Translations under genes and position numbers: made by a program
Assembly (NCBI GenBank): GCA_034423775.1
Contig: CP139918.1
Coordinates: 3,100,001-3,164,000 of the forward strand
Direction: 5' to 3'
DNA: 64,000 nt
Source of the DNA: Alphaproteobacteria bacterium US3C007
GTDB taxonomy: Bacteria; Pseudomonadota; Alphaproteobacteria; Rhodobacterales; Rhodobacteraceae
Shown: one piece after another, positions 52,734 to 60,735 of the stretch
Numbering within the stretch: the stretch's first letter is position 1
How the letters are laid out: the number at the start of each line of letters is the position of its first letter
Notes under the pieces: model-generated
Seen by the model: only the letters and a program-made list of their open reading frames with translations
Databases searched by the model: none
What the model was told of the DNA's origin: nothing

Positions 52734-53195
52734 TTATTTTTCATAGTTCGTTATAGGTAAAGCAGCCTTACGTCTTTTAAGAAGACCCAAAAGCACTTCT
52801 GCCTCATGTACCATGGTCTTTTGGAACATATCCGAACTATAATCTGCATAGTTCACTATTGAAGCGCATAATTCATCAGACGCATGATAATATTGTCTTT
52901 TGTTCTCTTTTTTGCACAACACCCAACCTGCAGAAACTGTTTCTTTGCATAGATTACTGATCGTCTGCCGGCTTATTGAAAGCTCCTTTGCCATCTCACC
53001 TACGGTGTAACCCTGCCTTACCACAGCAGCAATATACATCACACGACTAAAGACAGCCTTTTCTGGTGTGCTTTGAAAATAATTCGTTAAAGCACATTCA
53101 GAGCGCCATCGCTTTCGTTCCTTAAAAATTTCTATTTCCGTTTTCGCAAGGTGGAATGAAAACTCGTGTAAAGCCTGATTTATTATATTATCCAT
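52734..53195 (-). CDS. Winged-helix regulator, right-end copy
   Basis: 153 residues, colinear without gaps with the left-end regulator (16626-17138): same start (MDNI/MDDI), ISRQTIS helix, YYHASDELC wing and VHEAEVLLGLLKRRK end. It stands alone in a gene-poor region, with GGTGGAGAAAG before its ATG. Recognition-helix neighbours differ (NLCKETV against AYLKETV), so targets may differ slightly. Confidence 0.85.
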   Translation of the reverse strand: MDNIINQALHEFSFHLAKTEIEIFKERKRWRSECALTNYFQSTPEKAVFSRVMYIAAVVRQGYTVGEMAKELSISRQTISNLCKETVSAGWVLCKKENKRQYYHASDELCASIVNYADYSSDMFQKTMVHEAEVLLGLLKRRKAALPITNYEK

Positions 53196-53506
53196 CGACT
53201 TTCTCCACCTCATTTCTGCTATTTAGTTGATTGCAAGAAGCGTTTTTTTGCATTTTATTATGATTAAGTTTTTATACCCTCTCAAGGTTTTTGAAAGAAA
53301 TGGAAGAAATTATTTACAGCAGACACTCAACATCGTTTACCCCATAAACTTCAACTTAATATACGCCGCGCAACGTTAACAGAGCGCTTGTTTTATCAAG
53401 TGAATGTGAGCGCTGATATAAATTCTTAGTCTCCCTAAGTTTTACGAAATGTTCGATACTGAATTTGCAAATACCAATACGATACCCAATTAACCCATAC
53501 AAACAA

Positions 53507-53660
53507 CAACCTGAAACGCTACAGATATGCACAAACCACATAACCGTAACCTCAACACATACAGATTCTTCTAAAATTCTGCTACGCACAAAAAAAGGGC
53601 TGCGAAATACGCAACCCTTTGTTTTGTATTGTAAATTTGAAGGTTCGCTATCAGCGTTTC
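53507..53660. repeat. Left att-type direct repeat of the mini-element
   Basis: Imperfect copy of 58662-58812. The core of 29 identical bases (53597-53625) is the hairpin GGGCTGCG-AAATA-CGCAACCC plus TTTGTTTT. Upstream, a 24-base block (53507-53530) has one mismatch. Downstream bases resemble the sequence after rpsI, including the AAACGCT near the rpsI stop. The rest of 53196-53721 shows no gene. Confidence 0.85.
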
Positions 53661-53721
53661 GCTATTCGGTATCTATATAAAGCGTATGATAACAATAAGA
53701 TATAGGTTCAGTATGAACCTG

Positions 53722-54117
53722 TTAACTATCTGTTAACTTTTTTGAGGCAAACCAAGCTTTGCTGTCAGCGTTAAATAGAAGGTAAATCGCATATGCTTGC
53801 ATAAGCACTTGAACAGCACTAATCACTCCCATCACGCCTTGCTCAATAAACATTGCTAAACTCGGAATAAACGCAACCATTCCCTGTACGAAAAAAACAG
53901 TGTTAATCCATTTGCAGATTACACTCTTTTTGCGGCTTGTTAAAAGAACAAGTGCACCAACGATAACCATAATTAGCACTTGGAAGCCAGCAACGCCATA
54001 AACCGCGCCCCCACCTAAGCCCATTTCATTCGACATAAGTGCACTGTTTATGACACCAAGTACTAACGAACCCAAAAATAGCTGCTCGAATAGCTTCATA
54101 GATTTAGGCATTTCCAT
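53722..54117 (-). CDS. Four-helix membrane protein
   Basis: 131 residues with about four membrane helices (LFLGSLVLGVINSAL; VAGFQVLIMVIVGALVLL; and two more) and short loops. ATG at 54117 follows AAGGGA; a longer reading to 54222 lacks a ribosome site. No family recognised. In a mini-element it could be an immunity, exclusion or lysis protein. Confidence 0.7.
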   Translation of the reverse strand: MEMPKSMKLFEQLFLGSLVLGVINSALMSNEMGLGGGAVYGVAGFQVLIMVIVGALVLLTSRKKSVICKWINTVFFVQGMVAFIPSLAMFIEQGVMGVISAVQVLMQAYAIYLLFNADSKAWFASKKLTDS

Positions 54118-54320
54118 ATCATAATCCCTTCTAAACCAAGTCTCACTATGCCACTCACCTAAACCAGCATTCAAATTATTAAAACACACTAAATCTGCTG
54201 TTTTCCAGTAAAAAATGCTCACATAGCGTCCTCACAGCGTGTAGCACTCAACGCACCCTACCCTCAAACTCACCCCATACAGCAAGCACACACGTGTTCT
54301 ACGCCACTACTACGTACGGC

Positions 54321-54345
54321 GCTTACATCGTTTTACGATGTAAGC
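54321..54345. repeat. Perfect 10-bp hairpin in the mini-element
   Basis: GCTTACATCG (54321-54330) pairs with CGATGTAAGC (54336-54345) around TTTTA. It begins one base past a stop codon on the minus strand but has no T tract. Either a terminator or a candidate nicking origin for the Rep-like protein. Confidence 0.5.
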
Positions 54346-54346
54346 A

Positions 54347-54649
54347 CTACTTGGGTGCTATGGGTTTGATGGCTTGTATAGGTTCGAAGTCTTGCTGTGA
54401 CACTTGCTGAGTTGGCGCTGCTTGGGTTGGCTTGGGTGTGTTGACAGACTTGGGTAAAGGCAGCGTTGGCAACGGCTTGCTACGCTTTGTCTGTGTTGTT
54501 TTCACCTTCACGCCCTCAATGTCTCGCGCTTCGTCAGCAATCATTGTCGCCATTAAACGCAGCACCTCCAAACGCACTGCTGCTTGTTCTTTGTTCGTTA
54601 TGTCTCGTATCGTGTTTAACGCATGCTGCACATCAGCCAATGCAGTCAC
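54347..54649 (-). CDS. Small helical protein with proline-rich tail
   Basis: 100 residues, GTG start overlapping the upstream stop. N-terminal 45 residues form a helix pair; the rest is a TP/KP/Q-rich flexible tail. No family recognised. Part of a leftward three-gene unit with the DUF6626-like gene. Confidence 0.55.
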   Translation of the reverse strand: MTALADVQHALNTIRDITNKEQAAVRLEVLRLMATMIADEARDIEGVKVKTTQTKRSKPLPTLPLPKSVNTPKPTQAAPTQQVSQQDFEPIQAIKPIAPK

Positions 54650-54744
54650 TGCGCCACCCCCATATGTGCAAAATCACCACCCCAAAACTGTAAGTAGTTC
54701 CCTACCAAAAACCGCAGCACGTTTTTTCTACGTTTAAAACCCAT
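54646..54744 (-). CDS. Very small coupled reading frame
   Basis: 32 residues (starts MGFKRRKNVLRFL), linking two genes: it starts within 2 bases of the upstream stop and overlaps the downstream GTG. Tight coupling is the only support. Confidence 0.35.
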   Translation of the reverse strand: MGFKRRKNVLRFLVGNYLQFWGGDFAHMGVAQ

Positions 54745-54745
54745 T

Positions 54746-55075
54746 TCACACAGCGCCCATTCGTTCTGCTGCTTGCCACTTTGTCCGTGCTTGTTCGTTG
54801 AGTGCCGTTGTGCATTTGCTGTGTAGCACTGCAAAGCGTTGCGCCCACTGCTTGTGCTTGCTGTCGCAGCTGCCTTCCAATCTCTGCGTGTAGTAGTTCA
54901 ATTTACTTGCACACACTGCCAACGCATCTGCACTTGGCTGCAACTGTTGGAACCGCAGAACACGCATATAACTCGCATTCTTACCCAACCACGCAACGCA
55001 AAACTCTTGTTCGCCTTGCACTGCATTTGCAGCCATCAATGCTTGCTTAATTTCATCCAAAACCGTTTTTGTCAT
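54746..55075 (-). CDS. DUF6626-like putative DNA-binding protein
   Basis: 109 residues. FCVAWLGKNASYMRVLRF and PSADALAVCASKLNYY fit a small HTH-like family (DUF6626) found on plasmids and phages. ATG at 55075 follows GAGGAGAAA. Divergent from the Rep-like gene with 76 bases between, so it probably represses or tunes that gene, as copy-control proteins do. Confidence 0.65.
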   Translation of the reverse strand: MTKTVLDEIKQALMAANAVQGEQEFCVAWLGKNASYMRVLRFQQLQPSADALAVCASKLNYYTQRLEGSCDSKHKQWAQRFAVLHSKCTTALNEQARTKWQAAERMGAV

Positions 55076-55151
55076 CAATTTCTCCTCTGCGCATAAATAC
55101 ACAGCAACACTGTGTTGGTGTTTGCACACGAGTATTTAGTGGAATTAATAG

Positions 55152-55703
55152 ATGAGAACTTACAACGCGGCTGACATACAGCAACTTTTCGACGCACAAG
55201 CACACTTGGCGCAGTTTTTCGTCGTTGCACACACAAACATTTGCCCAGCACGTTTGTCAGCCAAAACGCTGCACACACGTGTTCAAGCAGCAAAACAAGA
55301 CTTACGGCACACACTCAATGTGCTTGCTGCTGCGCTGCATCCAAATCAATCAAACCTCGTGCGTCGCAAGCCCAATCTATATCGCCCACTCACACTTATA
55401 ACCATCGAAGCCGTCGATACAGCGCAAGCAGCAACACTTACAACGCATTTCAACATCATATTAGGCAACATTCCCAAGCACTTTAGGAAAGCAGAAACAA
55501 TCGACGGCATATTTAGGCATACTTGGACAAACTGTAGGCAAAGCGAAGACGTGCACACGCAAACAATTATAGGCAGCAGCAAAGGCTTAAATTTCTACGT
55601 TCTAAAAGAGGCACATTATGACAAGCAGAAGATTGTAGGCGACATAAGCACTTGGGACATAGACAACACATTTATTCCCAACGCTGCTGTTTATGCAGAC
55701 TGA
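55152..55703 (+). CDS. Putative HUH-type rolling-circle Rep-like protein
   Basis: 183 residues. Three ordered motifs resemble rolling-circle initiators: LTLITIE (81-86, motif I), HFNIIL (99-104, motif II with N in place of the second H), and FYVLKE with Y149 and K152 (motif III, YxxK). Spacing fits small Reps. It would nick and restart replication of an excised circle. The H-x-N variant and small size leave doubt; structure prediction would decide. Confidence 0.5.
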   Translation: MRTYNAADIQQLFDAQAHLAQFFVVAHTNICPARLSAKTLHTRVQAAKQDLRHTLNVLAAALHPNQSNLVRRKPNLYRPLTLITIEAVDTAQAATLTTHFNIILGNIPKHFRKAETIDGIFRHTWTNCRQSEDVHTQTIIGSSKGLNFYVLKEAHYDKQKIVGDISTWDIDNTFIPNAAVYAD

Positions 55704-55896
55704 AGTTAGCACAGACAGTTTAGACGACAGCACACGCCGTTTGCTTGGAGACGGCATAGTGTTTCGTATTGGTTGCAACACAGTGCTTCAAACACACTCA
55801 AACAAAACAGTAGGTTCAAACACACTGTTTGGACACAACGCACTGCAAACAAACAAGAATGTCATACAATATGGATTGTATGGGGTTCTGCTGTAA
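55693..55896 (+). CDS. Small protein coupled to the Rep-like gene
   Basis: 67 residues, ATG overlapping the end of the Rep-like gene by 11 bases. Contains repeated small motifs (GCNTVLQTHSNKTVGSNTLF). No family recognised. Confidence 0.45.
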   Translation: MQTEVSTDSLDDSTRRLLGDGIVFRIGCNTVLQTHSNKTVGSNTLFGHNALQTNKNVIQYGLYGVLL

Positions 55897-55950
55897 GTGC
55901 TTGTTATCGAACAACTCATTTGCGCACAGATAATCGTTGTCCAAACACAA

Positions 55951-55978
55951 TGTCAGAATTTACACTTATTTACTGACA
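55951..55978. promoter_or_regulatory. Inverted repeat upstream of the small recombinase
   Basis: TGTCAG (55951-55956) and CTGACA (55973-55978) face each other 16 bases apart, 22 bases before the start of the recombinase gene. This layout fits a recombinase core site or an operator. Confidence 0.35.
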
Positions 55979-56000
55979 CTTATGGGATTTGGAGACAGCA

Positions 56001-56564
56001 ATGCGACAGGCAAAGACACTAAAAGACGCAGAGATAAAACGTGTGCTTGCCTATTGTGCTACACGACAACACGCACAGCGTGACACAACCATCTTCGTGT
56101 TTAGTTTACACGCTGGCTTACGTGCAAAGGAACTTGCAGCACTGCGCATCTGCGATGTGTATGACGACGTTGGCAACGTGCACAGTTCATTTGTGTTGTC
56201 AGCAGCAGCAACAAAAGGAGCTCGCACACGCACTGTATACGTCAACAAGACACTCAAGCGACAACTTGCCCAATATTACCCAACCTTGCCCAAGCAACCC
56301 ACAGCACCACTGTTTTTCAGTCAAAAGGGTAGTTTCTTTAGTGCAAACACAATGTGCCAACTACTCATCCACATCTTCCAACAGTGCAGTCTTAAACACG
56401 CCACATCACACAGTGGCAGACGCACGTTTATTACACGCTTGGCAAGCAAAGGCGTTGGAGTGCGTGTGCTTGCAGAACTTGCTGGGCACAGCAGCATTGC
56501 GACAACACAACGCTACATTGACGTTAATGCGGAACAGTTGGCGAATGCTGTAGAGTTGGTTTAG
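56001..56564 (+). CDS. Catalytic-domain-only tyrosine recombinase
   Basis: 187 residues with the full catalytic set: R41 (HAGLRAKEL), K72, H137 and R140 (HSGRRTF), H163 (AGHSS) and Y172 (QRYIDV). It lacks an N-terminal core-binding domain, like FimB/FimE invertases. GGAG precedes the ATG at 56001. It is convergent with the GNAT gene and distinct from the element's long integrase. It may resolve multimers, invert DNA or act on cargo. Confidence 0.85.
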   Translation: MRQAKTLKDAEIKRVLAYCATRQHAQRDTTIFVFSLHAGLRAKELAALRICDVYDDVGNVHSSFVLSAAATKGARTRTVYVNKTLKRQLAQYYPTLPKQPTAPLFFSQKGSFFSANTMCQLLIHIFQQCSLKHATSHSGRRTFITRLASKGVGVRVLAELAGHSSIATTQRYIDVNAEQLANAVELV

Positions 56565-56567
56565 TTG

Positions 56568-57098
56568 TCACCAAAGAGCGGCGTCAGCTAAAGCGTTTAC
56601 GCAAGTAAATATCAATTTTTCATCGGCAAAATCTCTATCACTCAGCATCATCGCTTGCCATCCAAATTCATACTCAAGCGGATATGGAGGTATAAAATAC
56701 TTCCCTAAATCGACGCTAAATCCGTACCTACTATAGTAGGATGGTTCTCCATAAACGAGTAAAGCATCTACATCTTTCTTAATAAAGTGTGCTTTTGCTG
56801 CTTCAATTAATTGCGTACCGATACCTGTTTTCTGATGCAGCTTGTGAGTAGCGAACGGTGCCAAAATATATGCCGAAATTTCCATCCCTCCATCAAGTAA
56901 TACGGGAGAAAAACCAATTGCACTTATAATATTTCCATCTACCTCATACCCCATACATAAATTTTTGTGCTTATCATCTTTTGTAATAAGCTCCTCAATT
57001 ACGGGATACGTTATTGACGCTTCTTCTATAGAAAAAGAATTAAAAAATGTATTTTTAACGTCAGTTAAGTCAGTTTCAGTAAGTGTCCTAATCATCAT
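56568..57098 (-). CDS. GNAT acetyltransferase (YhbS-like)
   Basis: 176 residues. Acetyl-CoA loop near QKTGIGTQLIEAAK and the family end LVYGEPSYYSRYGF identify a YhbS-type GNAT. Substrate unknown. It is more AT-rich and lacks the CAC/ACA bias of its neighbours, so it looks like recently gained cargo. Four bases separate its stop from that of the recombinase. Confidence 0.85.
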   Translation of the reverse strand: MMIRTLTETDLTDVKNTFFNSFSIEEASITYPVIEELITKDDKHKNLCMGYEVDGNIISAIGFSPVLLDGGMEISAYILAPFATHKLHQKTGIGTQLIEAAKAHFIKKDVDALLVYGEPSYYSRYGFSVDLGKYFIPPYPLEYEFGWQAMMLSDRDFADEKLIFTCVNALADAALW

Positions 57099-57160
57099 TT
57101 TTCCCAAGCACCGTTTTAAGATTTTCGTTTCATCATTTAACGACAGAATTACTGTAGCAA

Positions 57161-58600
57161 TTATTGCGGCAGTTTCATTATCTCAAGCAGTGCTGCTTCA
57201 CTCAACTCGCCACGTCTAAAACGCTTTAATGCCTCAAGCGCAAAGCCATCTTCTGCATCCACAACGTCTTCAACAACTGCTGCTGTCTTGCGCTTTGTTT
57301 TGGTAATCTCGTGTCTGCGCTGCTGTGTAAGCACGTGACTATAGTGGTTTTCGATTTGCGCAACTTTACAGCCCATATTCATCGCCAAATCGTAAACACT
57401 TACATCACCCTTCTCCAAACGCAGCGTCGCATAAGTGTGCCTCAAACTGTATAAACTGCGCTTGTCGCCGTCCCTATCATACAACAAACCATCCGCACGT
57501 TCGTTATACGGAACACGCTTCAAAAATATCTGAAAGCCTCTGTTCAAATCAACAAACTTGCGCACTTCACGTGCTTCAGCGTCCACTTGCCCAAACCAAA
57601 CCAAGTATTTGTGTTTGTTATACGGCGAAGTTTCACGCCAACGCTTTAGCAGACTGTTTGCATTTGGTTGTGTCTGCACAAAACGTGCTTCACCCTTCTT
57701 CGTCGCCTTACTCACACGCACTTCTGCAATCACACTGTCGCTGCCTTCAACAGCCACATCAAACTTGATATCACTCCAAAGCATCTCACGTGCTTCGCCT
57801 ACCCGCAGTCCACTGTTCGCCAAAAACAGCACAAAATAATACATCTGCTGTCGTTGCATCTTATGCCAAGCATTCAAACGCTTGTCTGCAAACACACCCA
57901 CACAGTCCCTATAACTGCGCAGATAACGTGTAAGCGTTGCATATTCTTCAGCATCAAACCCAGCACGTCGCGCTGGCGTTCTGTTTTTCGCTGGCGCTTT
58001 CATCTTAAACACTTGCTGCAAGCGCCCACGTTCAAAAGCATCAAAAAAGATTTGGTTTAATGCACTTTGCTCCATCAGCAGCGTTTTAGTTGCTGGCGCT
58101 TTTCGTGCATTGTTAGTGCCACGTGTTTTAGCACCACGTCGCTTTGGATTGTGCTTCTGCAGTGCTTTGCCTTCTGCACTGTCCCAAAACCCAATACGCC
58201 AATCCCAATACCCACTCGCAACACTTGGAGTAATATCGTTAAGCAGCATACTCGTGCCGTCTTTGTTCTTAAAATACTGCTTAAAATAACGTTCAGCGTA
58301 TTTGTCGTGCCAATACTGCCTGCTCGCCGTCCACGTGCCGTTCTTTGTGTTTCGTTCAAACCAATCACGCCAATGCTGTTCAAACGTGTGTTCGTCTAAA
58401 CTATGCCCCAACTTTGCTGCTTGCTGTAAGCGCAACAACTCGCTCTTCGCATACTCATAAGCATCTTCGTAAATCGTAAGTTTGGTGCTGCGTGTAACGT
58501 AGCCTTTGCGTCCACCAATCTTCAAACGCATATACCAATTTGCACGTCTGTGCGTTTTAGCGTTGGGAACGGCGATAGTTAGGTTGCGCTTAAACAGCAC
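57161..58600 (-). CDS. Tyrosine integrase of the mini-element
   Basis: 479 residues. N-terminal arm-binding region (RKGYVTRSTKLTIYEDAYEY), core-binding middle, catalytic C terminus with R266 (NSGLRVGEA), R387 (SLRHTYATLR) and nucleophile Y420 (ENHYSH). The first histidine of HxxR is tyrosine and the GH histidine is cysteine, as in some phage integrases. It lies 150 bases from the right repeat, reading away from it. Its extension after Y420 (about 60 residues) is charged. Confidence 0.92.
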   Translation of the reverse strand: MLFKRNLTIAVPNAKTHRRANWYMRLKIGGRKGYVTRSTKLTIYEDAYEYAKSELLRLQQAAKLGHSLDEHTFEQHWRDWFERNTKNGTWTASRQYWHDKYAERYFKQYFKNKDGTSMLLNDITPSVASGYWDWRIGFWDSAEGKALQKHNPKRRGAKTRGTNNARKAPATKTLLMEQSALNQIFFDAFERGRLQQVFKMKAPAKNRTPARRAGFDAEEYATLTRYLRSYRDCVGVFADKRLNAWHKMQRQQMYYFVLFLANSGLRVGEAREMLWSDIKFDVAVEGSDSVIAEVRVSKATKKGEARFVQTQPNANSLLKRWRETSPYNKHKYLVWFGQVDAEAREVRKFVDLNRGFQIFLKRVPYNERADGLLYDRDGDKRSLYSLRHTYATLRLEKGDVSVYDLAMNMGCKVAQIENHYSHVLTQQRRHEITKTKRKTAAVVEDVVDAEDGFALEALKRFRRGELSEAALLEIMKLPQ

Positions 58601-58661
58601 AAGCGCACCACCATAGTGCTCCCTTTTGTCCTCATAAAACGCTAACAGCGCACTCCAATAG

Positions 58662-58812
58662 CAACCTAAAACGCTACAGATATGCTAAAATCGCTAAACC
58701 ATAACGTCAACATACACAGCGTCTGCTACAATTCTGCTACGCACAAAAAGGGCTGCGAAATACGCAACCCTTTGTTTTATATAGTAAGTTCGAAGTTTCA
58801 AACTTAGCGTTT
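58662..58812. repeat. Right att-type direct repeat at the rpsI 3' end
   Basis: Partner of 53507-53660. Core 58750-58778 is identical to the left core; the 24-base block at 58662-58685 has one mismatch. The right side runs into the last codons of rpsI, and the core is the rpsI terminator. Confidence 0.85.
58748..58774 (-). terminator. Terminator of the rplM-rpsI operon and att core
   Basis: On the minus strand AAAGGGTTGCG pairs with CGCAGCCCTTT (11 bp, one G-U) around TATTT, followed by more T. It lies 30 bases after the rpsI stop. The mini-element integrates here without breaking the terminator. Confidence 0.9.
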
Positions 58813-59292
58813 AGAGAACTGAAAGCTCCGGCGCGCTTTGCGTTTACCGTATTTTTTACGTTCCACAACGCGGCTGTCCCGCGTTAAGAAGCCCGCCGAT
58901 TTCAAAGCGCCACGCAAACCGGGTTCGTAAAGCTGCAAAGCCTTTGAAATACCGTGCTTCACGGCACCGGCCTGCCCCGATAAACCACCACCTTTGACCG
59001 TCGCGTTTACGTCGAACTGATCTACTACGCCCGCAACTTGAAACGGTTGACGCAAAATCATTTGCAACACAGGACGCGCAAAATAGGCGTTCATTTCTTT
59101 TCCATTCACAACCACTTTACCCGAGCCTGGCTTGATCCAAACACGCGCAACTGCGTCTTTTCTTTTGCCGGTTGCATAAGCGCGCCCCAAAGCATCGCGC
59201 ATGGGCTCGCGCGGAGCGGCAACTTCAATTTGCACGTCTGCATCTGACCCAACAGTTTGCAGCTCTTCCAAAGATTTCATTTCTTCAGTCAT
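58804..59292 (-). CDS. rpsI: 30S ribosomal protein uS9
   Basis: 162 residues with the usual end SFQFSKR and internal [32 protein letters not shown]. Alphaproteobacterial N-terminal extension. Intact despite the integration next to it. Two bases after rplM. Confidence 0.98.
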   Translation of the reverse strand: MTEEMKSLEELQTVGSDADVQIEVAAPREPMRDALGRAYATGKRKDAVARVWIKPGSGKVVVNGKEMNAYFARPVLQMILRQPFQVAGVVDQFDVNATVKGGGLSGQAGAVKHGISKALQLYEPGLRGALKSAGFLTRDSRVVERKKYGKRKARRSFQFSKR

Positions 59293-59294
59293 AA

Positions 59295-59756
59295 TTATGC
59301 AGCCCTTGTATTTTTAGGATTCATTGATTTCACATCCAACACAGTTGGGGCCTGCGCTTCATGGGGATGCTCTGCCCCCGCATAAACGCGCAGATTGGTC
59401 ATCAATCCACGGCTCAAACGATTGCCGGGCAACATCCGCTTAACAGCTTGTACAACCACACGCTCAGGATGCGCTCCTTCTAAAATTTGCGCTTTGGTAC
59501 GCGATTTAATGCCACCAGGGTACCCTGTGTGCCAATAAAAATTCTCTTCCCGCTTTTTACCGGTCATCTGAATTTTTTCAGCATTGATAATAATCACATT
59601 ATCGCCGCAATCCATATGAGGCGTAAAAGAGGCTTTGTGTTTACCGCGCAGGCGCATCGCAACAATTGAAGCCAAACGGCCCAGAACAACGCCCTCAGCG
59701 TCGATCAGGATCCATTTCTTTTCAATATCTGCGGGAGTAGCAGAAAAGGTTTTCAT
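59295..59756 (-). CDS. rplM: 50S ribosomal protein uL13
   Basis: 153 residues ([20 protein letters not shown] start; [12 protein letters not shown] end region). Begins the rplM-rpsI operon. ATG 59756 chosen by homology to the usual MKTF start; an ATG at 59774 lies upstream in frame. Confidence 0.97.
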   Translation of the reverse strand: MKTFSATPADIEKKWILIDAEGVVLGRLASIVAMRLRGKHKASFTPHMDCGDNVIIINAEKIQMTGKKREENFYWHTGYPGGIKSRTKAQILEGAHPERVVVQAVKRMLPGNRLSRGLMTNLRVYAGAEHPHEAQAPTVLDVKSMNPKNTRAA

Positions 59757-59988
59757 AAAAGATCGTCCCATCATAAGTCACACTTAAAGAAGCCAAACCG
59801 CTTCTCTTCATCGCATGTGGTTATAGGCGATGCGCTGTCATGGTCAAGCACTATAAGGGTTATATTTCTGTTTAAAAACAGTTACTTAAAATATAGGTAT
59901 TAAAATACCCCAATTTTAGACGCTAAAACCCACCCTGCAGCTGGATTAATAAAAGGTTGGTGCGAAAACTCATTAGGCACGTGAGGGC

Positions 59989-60573
59989 CTAAGCTTCAAG
60001 CTCACTATCCCAATATAAAAAGTCCATCCAACTTTCATGAAGATAATTGGGCTGGAAATTGCGGCCTGCATTTCGCAGCTCTTCTGCTTCTGGACAGCGT
60101 GGTTTACGCGCCAACGACATTCCTGCGCGCTTTAAACTTTTTGATCCTTTTTTCAAATTACAGGGGCTGCAAGCCGCAACCACGTTTTGCCAACTTGTAA
60201 CGCCCCCGCTTGCGCGTGGCACAACATGGTCAAATGTAAGATCACCTTTCGACCCACAATATTGGCATGAAAAATGATCCCTCAAAAATAAATTAAAGCG
60301 CGTGAAGGCCACGCGCTTTTGAGGTTTTACATAATCTTTGAGAACCACAACCGAGGGTATTCGAAAGCGAATGGTTGGACTGTGAACATAATGATCATAT
60401 TCCGCCACGATATCAACCCGATCCATATAGGCAGCTTTCACGGCATCTTGCCAACACCACAAGGATAAAGGGTAATACGATAATGGTCGGTAATCAGCAT
60501 TCAAAACCAGTGCTGGATGTTGCTTTAATGCAGAGGGTTCACGCACAAACTCTGTCCTAAATTCGCCATCCAT
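59989..60573 (-). CDS. HNH endonuclease family protein
   Basis: 194 residues. Zinc knuckles C103/C106 and C135/C138 surround DHVVPR (115-120) and N130, the HNH core. The N-terminal half (ALVLNADYRPLSYYPLSLWC) is typical of a conserved chromosomal bacterial HNH group. Not phage-linked here. Biological role unknown. 59775-59988 upstream of rplM shows nothing clear beyond its promoter region. Confidence 0.9.
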   Translation of the reverse strand: MDGEFRTEFVREPSALKQHPALVLNADYRPLSYYPLSLWCWQDAVKAAYMDRVDIVAEYDHYVHSPTIRFRIPSVVVLKDYVKPQKRVAFTRFNLFLRDHFSCQYCGSKGDLTFDHVVPRASGGVTSWQNVVAACSPCNLKKGSKSLKRAGMSLARKPRCPEAEELRNAGRNFQPNYLHESWMDFLYWDSELEA

Positions 60574-60735
60574 CTGCCTTCAACCCCTTTTCTCAGCCGC
60601 ACAATACGCTTTGGCACGCGTCTCTTTCCACAAAGCAAACTATATATCGCGCATTTTATCTGGCAAGCCCAATATATAGCCTAATTGACGCATAAGGCGA
60701 TCGCGCCCGGCTTGGGCTTAACGTCAAAAACAGCG

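Larger units (their letters stand above)
16247..53195. mobile_element. Siphovirus prophage (HK97-type head, GTA-like tail order)
   Basis: About 37 kb of tightly packed, mostly rightward phage genes. The order is control genes, replication/recombination, packaging, head, tail, fibres, lysis, then leftward regulators at the right end. The limits given are those of the outermost genes, because no matching attachment sites were found. No gene in it looks disrupted. No tyrosine integrase is present; the only recombinase-like gene (17131-17835) seems to lack key residues. Confidence 0.9.
53597..58778. mobile_element. 5.15-kb integrative mini-element downstream of rpsI
   Basis: Bounded by identical 29-base cores 5153 bases apart. 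The integrase is next to the right repeat and reads inward. Contents are a tyrosine integrase, a GNAT protein, a small tyrosine recombinase, an HUH-Rep-like protein, a DUF6626-like protein, a membrane protein and small unknowns. Most genes share a marked preference for CAC/ACA/GCA triplets not seen in the prophage; the GNAT gene differs. No capsid, Zot or terminase genes. Best read as a phage satellite or an integrating rolling-circle plasmid. Confidence 0.8.

Noticed and set aside
16247..53195. Region as a gene transfer agent cluster
   Set aside because: It has replication, cos-like, HNH, methyltransferase and regulatory genes that GTA clusters lack.
54802..55096. Rightward cysteine-rich frames opposite the DUF6626-like gene
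   Set aside because: Produced by the CAC/TGC bias of the opposite coding strand; the leftward gene has a good ribosome site and the conserved segment.
56001..57098. Integron integrase with GNAT cassette
   Set aside because: The recombinase lacks the IntI N-terminal domain and insertion, and no attC-like site follows the GNAT gene.
53597..58778. Mini-element as an inovirus prophage
   Set aside because: A Rep-like gene is present, but no Zot-type ATPase or short coat protein genes are seen.
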